A DNA stretch of 8,522 bases from Leptospira sp. (GTDB taxonomy: Bacteria; Spirochaetota; Leptospiria; Leptospirales; Leptospiraceae): NCBI GenBank assembly GCA_021413405.1, contig JAIOQL010000434.1, positions 1 to 8,522 of the forward strand. The letters run 5' to 3'. Position numbers and translations under genes: made by a program. The notes under the pieces were generated by a model that saw only the letters and a list, made by a program, of their open reading frames with translations, did not search any database and had not been told where the DNA came from. Position 1 is the first letter of the stretch, and each line of letters begins with the position of its first letter. Below, piece after piece: positions 1 through 7,473 of this stretch.

Positions 1-495
1 GGTAGTTCCGATCACCAGACCTGCAAGGATAAACAGAACCGCTCCGGCGATCCCAAAAAGCGCAGAGTTTTTTGTTCCACCTGAAAGTTTACGCAAGCAA
101 ACAATAATCACCATCACCATTGCCGTTCCACCGAGAACTGTCGCAAGGATGGGTATTGGTATGAAGTATGTAAACACTACATAAGCAACGAGCAAAGCGC
201 CGAAAATCGGAAGCAATGCAGAATCATGGATTCTTTTTATTCCAAGGTGGTAGTAGCCAATCCCAATGAGAGGTACACCTGCATAACTCGAAAGCCCGAC
301 GAGGAAATGATAGACAGGATCGAGCATCCCTATCCCAAGAAAATGAATGCTGCCAAGACCCGCTGAAGTTCCAATAATCAGGAAACCGTATGTCCCGGCC
401 CTTCCCGCAAAAGAACGGGAACTATTCAGAATGGTAGCCATAGACAGTGAACTAAGACATAGAATAAAATCGGAGATGAATGTAGTAAATTGCAT
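1..495 (-). CDS. Multi-pass inner-membrane protein of unknown function (C-terminus beyond window)
   Basis: I do not recognise this family. The minus strand is open from an ATG at 495 to the left edge, giving 165 codons with no stop. The translation is strongly hydrophobic. Likely membrane segments are near residues 5-22, 35-56, 60-82, 93-112, 114-133 and 146-163, with short basic loops (SSRSFAGRAG, HLGIKRIHD, LRKLSGGTKN) that suggest a cytoplasmic side. It has Gly-rich helices and several His/Tyr residues (GYYHLG near 80-85). No catalytic motif is visible. The ATG is the only in-frame ATG after the stop at 571-573 and has no Shine-Dalgarno sequence; a promoter-like element lies just upstream. 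It sits 75 bases downstream of the thiamine-diphosphate enzyme on the same strand, so it may be co-transcribed or start its own short-leader transcript. The coding call is firm; the function is open. Confidence 0.8.
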   Translation of the reverse strand, partial: MQFTTFISDFILCLSSLSMATILNSSRSFAGRAGTYGFLIIGTSAGLGSIHFLGIGMLDPVYHFLVGLSSYAGVPLIGIGYYHLGIKRIHDSALLPIFGALLVAYVVFTYFIPIPILATVLGGTAMVMVIIVCLRKLSGGTKNSALFGIAGAVLFILAGLVIGTT

Positions 496-503
496 AATGG
501 ATG

Positions 504-531
504 ATTTTAAAATGGGAATAAAAATTGTAAA
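504..531 (-). promoter_or_regulatory. Candidate sigma70-type promoter for the left-edge membrane protein
   Basis: On the minus strand, TTTACA (526-531, 5 of 6 consensus) and TAAAAT (504-509, 5 of 6) are separated by 16 bases. The predicted start site, about 7 bases past the -10, falls at 496-498, next to the ATG at 495. That would give an almost leaderless mRNA, in keeping with the missing Shine-Dalgarno sequence. The surrounding DNA is AT-rich, so a chance match is possible. Confidence 0.35.
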
Positions 532-570
532 TCCATACTTTAATTTTTCGTTACCGGAATAGTCTTCATT

Positions 571-2304
571 TCAGCCCGTAATTTTACGGACAAGAGCACG
601 GCCGATGAAACGGAATTTTTCGCCGAGAGGAAATCTACCCAAATTTACTTTTACAACCCCTTTTGTGAATCTTGTTTTCTTCGAATAATCAATCTTAACA
701 TCCACTATGACCGGCTGGCCTTTTTCAGATATTTCAAAGGCTTCTTTCATGATTCTCTCTATTTCGGAATTGTTTTTCATTTCAAGATATGCCGCTCCCG
801 TTCCGGTTGCAAAACCCTCGAGCTTTATTTTTCCAAGTATACTACATGTTTTCCGGTTGTATGGGATCTGCTGGCCCTGGGAAATCTGGGAGAGCTCACC
901 ATCGTAGAAAACAAATATCACTACACCAAGATTCAGAGTTGATGCGGTGAGAAGCTCAGTTCCCGTCATCAGGAAAGCGCCATCACCCACAATGCCAACG
1001 ACCTTCTTATCTTTATTAACGAGCTTTGCCCCGATTGCAGCTGGAACGCAATAGCCCATAGAATTAAAATCCGATGGAGTTATGAAACATTTTGATTTAT
1101 GGATCGGCATGAGTTCCGCAGTCAAAAAAGTGTGGTTACCGTCATCTACAACGACAATGTCATCATCTGAGAGAATCTTCCGGAGTTCTTTGAAAAATAA
1201 TCCGGGGTTAACTATGTTTTTATTGGAACTATCTTCCCATTCTTTATTGTAATTTTCTTTTTCTTTCCGGATTATATCACGGATATCCTGATTACTTTTT
1301 TTGGGAACACCATTCTTTTTCAATTCAGCGTACAGTGCCTCAAGGACCGCTTCAGCGTCACCTTCGATTGATACTGTGGATTTATAATTTTTAACAAAAA
1401 CTTCCGGATTGATATCAGAGTGAATCAGTTTTTCCGGAACCTTCATTCCGAAACTACCGGTAGGGATTTCAGAAAACCGGGTTCCAATGGCAAATAACGT
1501 ATCACAATTGCTGAACGTTTTTTCTGAAGCAGGAACGGAATATTCTCCAAATCCCATTCCTGTATGCAAAGGATGATTCGCCGGAAAAACGCTAAGACCC
1601 TGAAGAGTTGTGGAAACCGGAGCATCCAGATATTCTGCGATCCGGATCAATGCCCCGGTCGCATTCCTCGCTCCCCACCCGGCAAAAATTCCCGGACTTT
1701 TTGATTCCAGCAAAAGTTTTGCTGCTTTTTCAATTTTCCCCGGATCCAGGACAACCATTGAAGGCGTTGACTTGTACCGTGGCAGATCCGGGACGTTACC
1801 GCTGAAAAGTTGTATATTGACAGGAATTTCAACGAATACCGGTCCGGGCTCTCCGCCAGTAGCTATAGAATAGGCTTCAAAAATTGTCGGAATAATTTCG
1901 GAATGTTCCTTTATAAGAAATGATTTCTTGGTTATTCCTGCAAGAATCTTGTGCTGGTCAATCTGGTGAAGCTGATAATATTTTCCGGTATCCGTTCTCA
2001 CTCCACCCGAAATTACGAGCATTGGGATTCCATCGAGAAATGCCTCTCCAATGCCGCTTAACGCATGAGTTATTCCTGCTGCCGGGACAATGACCAGGGT
2101 TCCAATGGATCCGGATGTCCTGCTGATTGCATCGGCCATAAATGCTGCCCCGCACTCGTGAGTTACGAGAACCGGAGTAATTTGGCCGGACTTGTTCAGC
2201 TCGTCGTAAATTTCGGTATTGTGAACACCGGGTATTCCGAATGTATACCGGATCCCAAGCTGTTCCAGTGCATAAACCGCAAGACTAGCGCCTGTTCTTT
2301 TCAT
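571..2304 (-). CDS. Thiamine-diphosphate-dependent enzyme, acetolactate synthase/decarboxylase superfamily
   Basis: This is a 577-residue, full-length three-domain ThDP enzyme, close to the usual 550-600. The N-terminal pyrimidine-binding domain (about 1-165) carries the catalytic Glu50 in THECGAAFMADA, which activates the cofactor. The central domain is about 185-330. The C-terminal diphosphate-binding domain (about 365-540) has FNSMGYCVPAAIGAKL (413-428) and the GDG motif (440-442), followed by FVFYDGE. There the usual Asn-Asn is replaced by Tyr-Asp, leaving Asp468 as the likely Mg ligand, a conservative change seen in other members. A basic tail (544-577, with TKGVVKVNLGRFPLGEKFRF) extends beyond the core; I recall similar tails in a subgroup annotated only as thiamine pyrophosphate-binding proteins. 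A housekeeping IlvB role is unlikely, since no IlvN-like small subunit is adjacent. The substrate, probably a 2-keto acid or a carboligation pair, cannot be named. The start is the ATG at 2304 with GGAG 7 bases upstream. The gene begins 15 bases after the flavoprotein pseudogene. Confidence 0.9.
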   Translation of the reverse strand: MKRTGASLAVYALEQLGIRYTFGIPGVHNTEIYDELNKSGQITPVLVTHECGAAFMADAISRTSGSIGTLVIVPAAGITHALSGIGEAFLDGIPMLVISGGVRTDTGKYYQLHQIDQHKILAGITKKSFLIKEHSEIIPTIFEAYSIATGGEPGPVFVEIPVNIQLFSGNVPDLPRYKSTPSMVVLDPGKIEKAAKLLLESKSPGIFAGWGARNATGALIRIAEYLDAPVSTTLQGLSVFPANHPLHTGMGFGEYSVPASEKTFSNCDTLFAIGTRFSEIPTGSFGMKVPEKLIHSDINPEVFVKNYKSTVSIEGDAEAVLEALYAELKKNGVPKKSNQDIRDIIRKEKENYNKEWEDSSNKNIVNPGLFFKELRKILSDDDIVVVDDGNHTFLTAELMPIHKSKCFITPSDFNSMGYCVPAAIGAKLVNKDKKVVGIVGDGAFLMTGTELLTASTLNLGVVIFVFYDGELSQISQGQQIPYNRKTCSILGKIKLEGFATGTGAAYLEMKNNSEIERIMKEAFEISEKGQPVIVDVKIDYSKKTRFTKGVVKVNLGRFPLGEKFRFIGRALVRKITG

Positions 2305-2311
2305 TTTATAT

Positions 2312-2315
2312 CTCC
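2312..2315 (-). promoter_or_regulatory. Ribosome binding site of the ThDP enzyme
   Basis: GGAG on the minus strand lies 7 bases before the ATG at 2304, inside the 15-base gap after the flavoprotein stop. It fixes the start and implies independent ribosome loading on a shared message. It is one of only two clear Shine-Dalgarno sites in the window. Confidence 0.75.
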
Positions 2316-3044
2316 ATTCCTATACGGATTTTCCTGTAATTGATCTTGCTGCAACTCTTGCCGTAACAATGCAACTTCCGAGAAACGTGCCTTCGAGTGA
2401 ACCTTTCCCATGAATTCCCCCGCCTCCAAATCCAGCGGCTTCGCCTATCGCATAAAGTCCGGGGATCACTTTGCCGTTCCGGTATAATACCCTGCTTTCG
2501 AGATCGGTTTCTATCCCTCCAAGGCTCTTGCGGGTTAAAATAAATTCCCGGATGGCAATTAGTGGCAAAGCCTCCCGATCCAATATCTTTTGCGGTTTAC
2601 ATGTTCTAAATCTATCCCCGGCATAATTCCGTAACTGGTCGAGTCTACGGAGCTGATCGTCATTGTGAAATTTTTTTCCTCTACCGATCATAGAATCCCA
2701 ATGAAAGATTTCTTCTTCAAGATTCTGAAACTGCACTGAAGAATCTCCTGTGAGCCTGTTCATCTTTTCTGCCAATTCAGGAATTGTATTTGCGACTACA
2801 AAGTCAATACAGGTCTCAGCCAGTGTACTCACCAGTTTTTCATTTCCGGTCAACAGCTGTTTCAGAAAAGAAAATATTTTTTTATCCCGGATCGATTCAT
2901 TGAATTCAGAACCGGAAACAGCAAGCTCTTTAACCGCTATTTTCCAGTTCAGGATCTGCCAGGAATATTTTTTTTTCTGTTTGCAAATCTCTTCAACAAG
3001 ATGCCTGGTGTCAAATCCTGTGATCAGAGGAAGTGACCCGATCC

Positions 3045-3050
3045 TTTTTT
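3045..3050 (-). other. A6 tract where the flavoprotein frame breaks
   Basis: On the minus strand the zero frame reads ACG GGA AAA AAG GAT and then runs to a TGA at about 3011. The conserved continuation (RIGSLPLITGFDTR) begins at AGG ATC, which is +1 relative to the first frame. Five A residues would give TGKRIG, matching the family's usual WVN..GKR pattern. This is one extra base in a homopolymer, either mutation or sequencing error. Confidence 0.7.
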
Positions 3051-3910
3051 CCCGTATAATTTACCCATAACGCCGATTTCGGAGGCACAAGGCTCAATCC
3101 ATGGAATGCCATGTCGCCTGACGGATGATGGACACCGGCCGCATAATTCCAGAGTTTTTCAAGGTGAGTCAGGCTTCCTTTCATTTTGGAGACGGCATCA
3201 TGCATGTCGCCTATTGCATTGATATGAGAGCCATTGAGGAGCACTTCCGGCGGAGAGCCGAGAGATTTGTCCCAGAGCCTCCTGACTCTCTGCAAATCTC
3301 CCGCAATTCCGCCTGACGCAACAATGACATTTTCTGCAGAAATTCTGATTTGTCTTCCCGTAGTTTCGTTTTTAGCAACACAGCCAGAAACTCTTTTTCT
3401 ATCGGTGAGCAGTCCTGTTGCACGGTGATCGAAATAAACATTCAGCCTGTCCGCATTCTTACCGGAAAAAAGATGCGACACGAGAGAGTCAATCAGCGAC
3501 TTTCCGGTTCCCCAAACCATATGAAACCTCGGAACGCTGTTTCCGGGTTTAAAGAGTCCTCTCTCCACCCAGTGAACAACCGGAAAAAAACTCACCGATC
3601 TTTCTTTCAGAAAGTGATAAATATCCTCAATAGAGCGGTTAACGTATAATTCCGCCCATTTTCGGGGAATTTCATATCCTGCCGATTCACCGAACCCGGC
3701 GCATGAGCACCAGTCTGCAAGAGCCAATGGAATGCTATCACGGATCCCCCTGCTTCTCTGGACAGGGGAATCCACCATGAATATTCCGCCGAAGGAAAGT
3801 TTTGCAAGGCCTCCGAAATTCTCCCGGGATCCCCTTTCAATCAGAATAACTCGACAGCGCATGCACGGATAAAAGGCACTGTTGGAACGGGAAGAAGCTG
3901 CAGGATCACT

Positions 3911-3930
3911 GTCCAATGCGGAAAAAAATC
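3911..3930 (-). other. Damaged dinucleotide-binding start of the flavoprotein
   Basis: The minus strand has a T7 run (3922-3928) followed by CCGCATTGGACAGTG. Dropping one base at the T/C run and the A at 3912 restores ALDFFRIGSDPAAS in frame with ILIERGS. Without those changes, every frame from a nearby ATG either stops within about 20 codons or enters the wrong frame. Even when restored, two of the three Rossmann glycines are gone. Confidence 0.5.
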
Positions 3931-3959
3931 AAGAGCGCCCATAGACATCGTAGCATTTT

Positions 3960-5207
3960 TCAATGATCATTCAATTCATACTTGAGAATCTTATTCAAAT
4001 TTTTCAAATATGTAATTTTCATTGGTTGTCCGAACTCTGATTCATAAAAATATTTTTTCTTATTACAAAAGCAAATCGGCGGGTTTTCGAAACTCAGAAT
4101 TTCTCCTGACTCCATTTTTCCTTCCCAGGTTCCGGAACCCAGCCCCTTAACAGAATTTACCCGGTTATACCAGACAGCTTTTACATCGTCAGAATCACGA
4201 AATGCAACAATGCTGGAGTTTATCTCCTGAATACCAAGCCGATAATCCAGGAAAGAATTCCGGACGCTCCATACGGCCAGAAGAGTAATGAAAATTATTG
4301 CCGTTGACTGAATGGAGATCTCTTTCCAATCCGGCTTTTTCATCAGAATGAAAATCAGGATTTGCACAAGGAATCCCGCACAAAAAAGCAAAGGAAGTCC
4401 CGCCCCGATGATTATTCTGTAATAGATGAGTCCCATTGCATTTTCCGGTTGAATTTGACCGGTAGTCAAAATCCATCCAACCGGCGGTCCTAAAATAACC
4501 GAAAAAAACCAGGGGAACAGAATCAGGAGAGAAGCCTCGAAGTAGTCTTTCTTTTCACTTTCGGGTACAAGAACCGGCAAATCAGTCAATGACTGAAATT
4601 TTTTTCCATCCGGATAACATCCTGCGGATCCGTTTTTTGGAAAAAAAAGAATTCCGATGGCATTTCTATTTTTAGACAAAAGATCTGATGAGCATTTGAG
4701 AATTTTTCTTTGCTTTTTATTTTCATATTTATACTCTACGATTGCTTCAATTGACCCACGCTTTTCCTGTATATTTTTTTTTGAAATTAATTCGCCGGAA
4801 AGATTCACTGCTCCCGTAAAAAAACGAAGATTCGAAATATATGAATAAAACATTGTGAGTGTAATGATAAATATAAATGATTCCAGCCCGAAAATAAAAT
4901 AAATCATGAACGGGTCTGAAACAAGAAGGGAAGGATTTGGTAAAAACTCTTTGGGAGAGACTGATTTTGTATTCTCAAAATTCTTCAATCCTCTTTTTTT
5001 CTGAAATTTTTCCAGAATAATAAAAAGCCCAAGAAACAGAATAAATGCAGCTGCAGAAAGTGAACTCAGAATATCAGCCGGGATAAATAAAAAAGAATTC
5101 CAGCTGAGAAGATAGCAAAGAAAATTCATAAAAAGAAAAGCGACAGGCAGAATTGCTGCGAGGAGTGCAACAATCAGACCCAGGCTATCCAGTTTGGATT
5201 CTTTCAT
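3960..5207 (-). CDS. DUF3592-like multi-pass membrane protein
   Basis: This is a 415-residue integral membrane protein with about six hydrophobic segments (near 10-35, 47-66, 101-123, 223-247, 262-288 and 299-315). Between the third and fourth lies a soluble stretch (about 135-215) with the DUF3592 pattern: a helix, then LSGELISKK, a beta-rich segment AIVEYKYENKKQRKILKCSS, and FFPKNGSAGCYPDGKKF before the next helix. DUF3592 proteins normally have about 130-250 residues, so this is a long member. The C-terminal 95 residues (about 320-415) form a second soluble domain, beta-rich and ending in two FCNKKKYFYE / YLKNLNKILKYE-like Lys/Tyr-rich stretches; I do not recognise it. No enzyme motif is seen. 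The ATG at 5207 has only a weak AGAAG two bases upstream. The gene lies 84 bases downstream of the phosphatase and 3-14 bases before the flavoprotein, and is noticeably AT-rich (4660-5210). Confidence 0.85.
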   Translation of the reverse strand: MKESKLDSLGLIVALLAAILPVAFLFMNFLCYLLSWNSFLFIPADILSSLSAAAFILFLGLFIILEKFQKKRGLKNFENTKSVSPKEFLPNPSLLVSDPFMIYFIFGLESFIFIITLTMFYSYISNLRFFTGAVNLSGELISKKNIQEKRGSIEAIVEYKYENKKQRKILKCSSDLLSKNRNAIGILFFPKNGSAGCYPDGKKFQSLTDLPVLVPESEKKDYFEASLLILFPWFFSVILGPPVGWILTTGQIQPENAMGLIYYRIIIGAGLPLLFCAGFLVQILIFILMKKPDWKEISIQSTAIIFITLLAVWSVRNSFLDYRLGIQEINSSIVAFRDSDDVKAVWYNRVNSVKGLGSGTWEGKMESGEILSFENPPICFCNKKKYFYESEFGQPMKITYLKNLNKILKYELNDH

Positions 5208-5214
5208 TTCTTCT

Positions 5215-5244
5215 ATTTTCGCACCATCATACCGTGATTGTCAA
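5215..5244 (-). promoter_or_regulatory. Candidate promoter for the DUF3592-like gene
   Basis: On the minus strand there is a perfect -35 TTGACA (5239-5244), an 18-base spacer and GAAAAT (5215-5220, 4 of 6). The predicted start site, 5208-5209, abuts the ATG at 5207. The -35 sits within AAATTTTGACA (5239-5249), an 11-mer repeated exactly upstream of the phosphatase gene at 7468-7478. Confidence 0.35.
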
Positions 5245-5291
5245 AATTTTTTCAGGACCGGAATAAATGGCTTAAAGAAATATTTCCGTAA

Positions 5292-7436
5292 TCATAAGTG
5301 ACTGATCCCGAGAAATGTTATATCATCCTGTTTTTCATAACCATTCAAAAATTCATCCAGCTCTGCCAGAATTTTTTCCATTGAAGATTCGAGAGAATCC
5401 TTTCCATATTCCCGGATGAGTGAATAAAGCCTCTCCTCTCCGAACTCTTCCTTTATTGAATTGAATTCTTCAAAAATTCCATCCGTAAAAAGAAAAAGTT
5501 TGTCGCCGTTCTGAAATTCTTTTTCATTTAATTTGAAAATAGCATTTTCTTTAATCCCAACAAGCGGGCCCGTACGATGAAGCAACTCCATTCCGGTCTT
5601 CCCAAGTAAAACCTGGGGAGGATGTCCTGCCGATGCAAAACATATCCTGTTTGTCCCAAGATCCACATCGACCAGAAAACACGTAAAGAAACTTTTGAGA
5701 AAATTATAATTCCTGCAAAACTGGGAATTTAACAAACCAAGAAGTTCGGAAGGCGGAATTTCATATTTTCTGATATGCTGGTATTCTGCCAGAATACACA
5801 TCGTAACAAGAGCTGCCTGCATCCCATGTCCTGTTGCGTCCGCTATGAATATCCGGACAAAACCGGGCCGAAGTTCTTCAATGTTATATATATCACCACC
5901 AACTTCGGTCATCGGCATATACTTTGTATTTATGTTCAGATATCTGATATCAAGAAGACGCGGAAGAATCGTTCTTTGAATCTTCCGTGCGACCTGAAGA
6001 TCCTTACGTATAGTAAAAAGCAGTGACTCTGATTTGCGATGTTCCTCCTCTGCGAAAATTTTTGCTTTCTCCAATTGCTCAGTGCGCTCTTCTACTTTTA
6101 TTTCAAGACTGTCTTTGAGTTCGGAAAGTTCTTTATTGTTTCTTTCCAGATCAATTGTGAGATTTTCCGAGATAAGAAATGCGCGTGAAAAACGCATGGA
6201 GAGGACAAAACTCTGGAGAAATATTACAAAGAAAAGCCCGAATGGAGTGAAAAAACCGGTAGCAATGATGTGGTTCTCGAAAAGAACATCATTGAGTGCA
6301 ATGATAAAAAACACACCGATCCCCAGTAGAAAAGATTTTGCTCCCTGGCGGTTGTGAATACTCGCGACGATAGCAATGTAGACCGAATATAAACAAGAGG
6401 CCAGGATGATTATCTCGATCACCGGCATTATATGCGTAAACACTCCTGTCGGCAGAATCAGAACCAGGAATGCAAGAACAAAGGTCAGATAAACAACTGA
6501 CCCGCAAATGATTTTATTTGTTTCATCCGGAAATATGCGTGATATGAATAAAATCGCGAATGGCGGGCAAAGATAAACCGCAAGGTGATCCAGCTTGAGA
6601 CTTAGCGCGAAGGGCATACCCGGAAACATTTTATATAGATACATTTCCCCGTTAACCATTGTAAAAATTGAAATGCAGATACAAAATAATCCGAAATAAA
6701 GAGTGGAACGGTCTTTTTTCCGGATAGTAAATAATCCCAGGTGATAAAATCCCATAACAAGAAAACTCCCGGTCAAAAAAATATCCACGAAAATATTTCG
6801 TTCCCGGAGATCATGAATTTCATTCTCTAATCCAAGCTGTATTGAATTCCACATACCGCCTTTTTTATGATGAAAGTTCGAAACATGGATAACGATTTCC
6901 ATCTCGGATTTTACATTTGGCAAAAGAATGATCCGGGGAGAATATTTGGGTTTTGAAGTAATCTGGTTTTCGCCAACCTCTCCCGCAGAGCTGGTCCTGA
7001 CTCCGTTCAGATAAAGAATGTATGCAGTGGCAAAAGTTCCGGTTTTTAACGCAAGGGTGAACGGCTTTACTGTCAAAATTTTCAGCCGATAGGTAGCAAA
7101 CCCGTCTCCTGAAATTATTTTTTGAGATTCATCTGCTTCATTCGCATCAAACCCGTTCCAGGGACGGGGAACCTGTATGAATTTTTTCTTTTCGGAGAAA
7201 CCCGATAGACATTGCTTTTGGGATTTACAGTTTTCACTATTCGAGAATTGCGCAGGACTGATAATTTCTTTCCAGTAAAATTCCCATTCCCCATCCAGCT
7301 CGAGAATTCCATCTTTCTCAAAATCCCACTCGCGGAGATCCATGATACCTTGCACTGCTTTTGGTTGATTCTTTTGAGAAACCGGATTACAGTTTAGAAG
7401 GATTATGAATATAAAAACAATAACTGAAAAGCGCAA
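5292..7436 (-). CDS. 7TMR-DISM sensor with SpoIIE/PP2C-type serine phosphatase output
   Basis: This is a 714-residue signalling protein. From the TTG at 7436 the N-terminus is a short basic/hydrophobic signal (MRFSVIVFIFIILLNC) with Cys16 as a probable lipidation site. A periplasmic DISMED2-like beta domain (about 30-205) follows, starting DLREWDFEKDG and carrying a CX5C pair (Cys70, Cys76). Seven membrane helices span about 215-414, then a coiled coil (425-480, EVEERTEQLEKA-like, very charged). The PP2C/SpoIIE domain (about 490-714) keeps its metal-binding set: VGGD with Asp515, DATGHG (533-538), AGHPP (603-607), FTDG (650-653) and QDD with Asp704/705. It should therefore be an active Mn/Mg phosphatase at the inner membrane, probably acting on a phosphorylated anti-sigma-factor antagonist as in partner switching; no such partner is in the window. 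A TTG at 7460 is the longer alternative start, but it adds MENPEWIT with two acidic residues, poor for a signal peptide. No ATG is available in frame. Confidence 0.92.
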   Translation of the reverse strand: MRFSVIVFIFIILLNCNPVSQKNQPKAVQGIMDLREWDFEKDGILELDGEWEFYWKEIISPAQFSNSENCKSQKQCLSGFSEKKKFIQVPRPWNGFDANEADESQKIISGDGFATYRLKILTVKPFTLALKTGTFATAYILYLNGVRTSSAGEVGENQITSKPKYSPRIILLPNVKSEMEIVIHVSNFHHKKGGMWNSIQLGLENEIHDLRERNIFVDIFLTGSFLVMGFYHLGLFTIRKKDRSTLYFGLFCICISIFTMVNGEMYLYKMFPGMPFALSLKLDHLAVYLCPPFAILFISRIFPDETNKIICGSVVYLTFVLAFLVLILPTGVFTHIMPVIEIIILASCLYSVYIAIVASIHNRQGAKSFLLGIGVFFIIALNDVLFENHIIATGFFTPFGLFFVIFLQSFVLSMRFSRAFLISENLTIDLERNNKELSELKDSLEIKVEERTEQLEKAKIFAEEEHRKSESLLFTIRKDLQVARKIQRTILPRLLDIRYLNINTKYMPMTEVGGDIYNIEELRPGFVRIFIADATGHGMQAALVTMCILAEYQHIRKYEIPPSELLGLLNSQFCRNYNFLKSFFTCFLVDVDLGTNRICFASAGHPPQVLLGKTGMELLHRTGPLVGIKENAIFKLNEKEFQNGDKLFLFTDGIFEEFNSIKEEFGEERLYSLIREYGKDSLESSMEKILAELDEFLNGYEKQDDITFLGISHL

Positions 7437-7444
7437 AGTAATCC

Positions 7445-7473
7445 ATTCTGGATTTTCCAAATAATACTGTCAA
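7445..7473 (-). promoter_or_regulatory. Candidate promoter for the phosphatase gene
   Basis: On the minus strand there is a perfect TTGACA (7468-7473), a 17-base spacer and CAGAAT (7445-7450, 4 of 6). The predicted start site, near 7438, is 1-3 bases from the TTG at 7436 and downstream of the TTG at 7460. If this promoter is used, the longer start is excluded and the message is nearly leaderless. The -35 lies in the repeated 11-mer AAATTTTGACA (7468-7478). Confidence 0.4.

Larger units (their letters stand above)
2320..3948 (-). pseudogene. Broken KsdD-like FAD-dependent oxidoreductase (COG3573 type), frameshifted
   Basis: Two reading frames together encode one flavoprotein of about 540 residues, the normal size for KsdD-like FAD-binding dehydrogenases (fumarate reductase/3-ketosteroid dehydrogenase fold). 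The N-terminal piece (stop-free from 3928 to the TGA near 3011) contains LIERGSRENFGGLAKLSFGG, FMVDSP, KWAELYV, FFPVVHWVERG, SVPRFHMVWGTG and VIVASGGIAGDLQRVRRLWD. The C-terminal piece (open from about 3054 to the TAG at 2320) continues with GSLPLITGFDTR, YSW..LN, LAVSGSE, DFVVANTIPELAEKMN, LTRKSLGGIETDLESRVL and GLYAIGEAAGFGGGGIHG, the conserved FAD-proximal end. The frames join only if one A is lost from the A6 run at 3045-3050. The N-terminus is also damaged: the Rossmann GxGxxG reads GSDPAA, and two further indels near 3911-3928 would be needed to reach an ATG (3948 or 3956). A real enzyme would oxidise or reduce an unsaturated substrate; the substrate is unknown. It starts within 3-14 bases of the upstream gene's stop. 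Homopolymer sequencing error is the main alternative. Confidence 0.8.

Noticed and set aside
347..562. Plus-strand open frame of 71 codons near the left end
   Set aside because: It lies opposite the well-supported minus-strand membrane gene, has no ribosome binding site and shows no family resemblance.
540..569. Minus-strand mini-frame MKTIPVTKN just after the ThDP stop
   Set aside because: It is nine codons with no ribosome binding site; an upstream leader peptide cannot be supported.
2320..2853. Treating the C-terminal flavoprotein piece as a separate gene starting at TTG 2853
   Set aside because: The frame and the family match both continue unbroken upstream to about 3054, so TTG 2853 is an internal codon.
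3011..3916. Treating the N-terminal flavoprotein piece as a complete 301-residue gene starting at TTG
   Set aside because: It begins inside the Rossmann motif, lacks the FAD-binding glycines and ends in ten non-family residues; the family continues in another frame.
5240..5291. Possible terminator between the phosphatase and DUF3592-like genes
   Set aside because: Only short AT-only inverted matches (GAAATATTTC, AAAATTTT) are present; there is no GC-rich stem with a T tract.
5775..6357. Plus-strand open frames opposite the phosphatase coiled coil and PP2C domain
   Set aside because: They are low-complexity mirror frames of a gene with a full set of catalytic motifs and carry no start signals.
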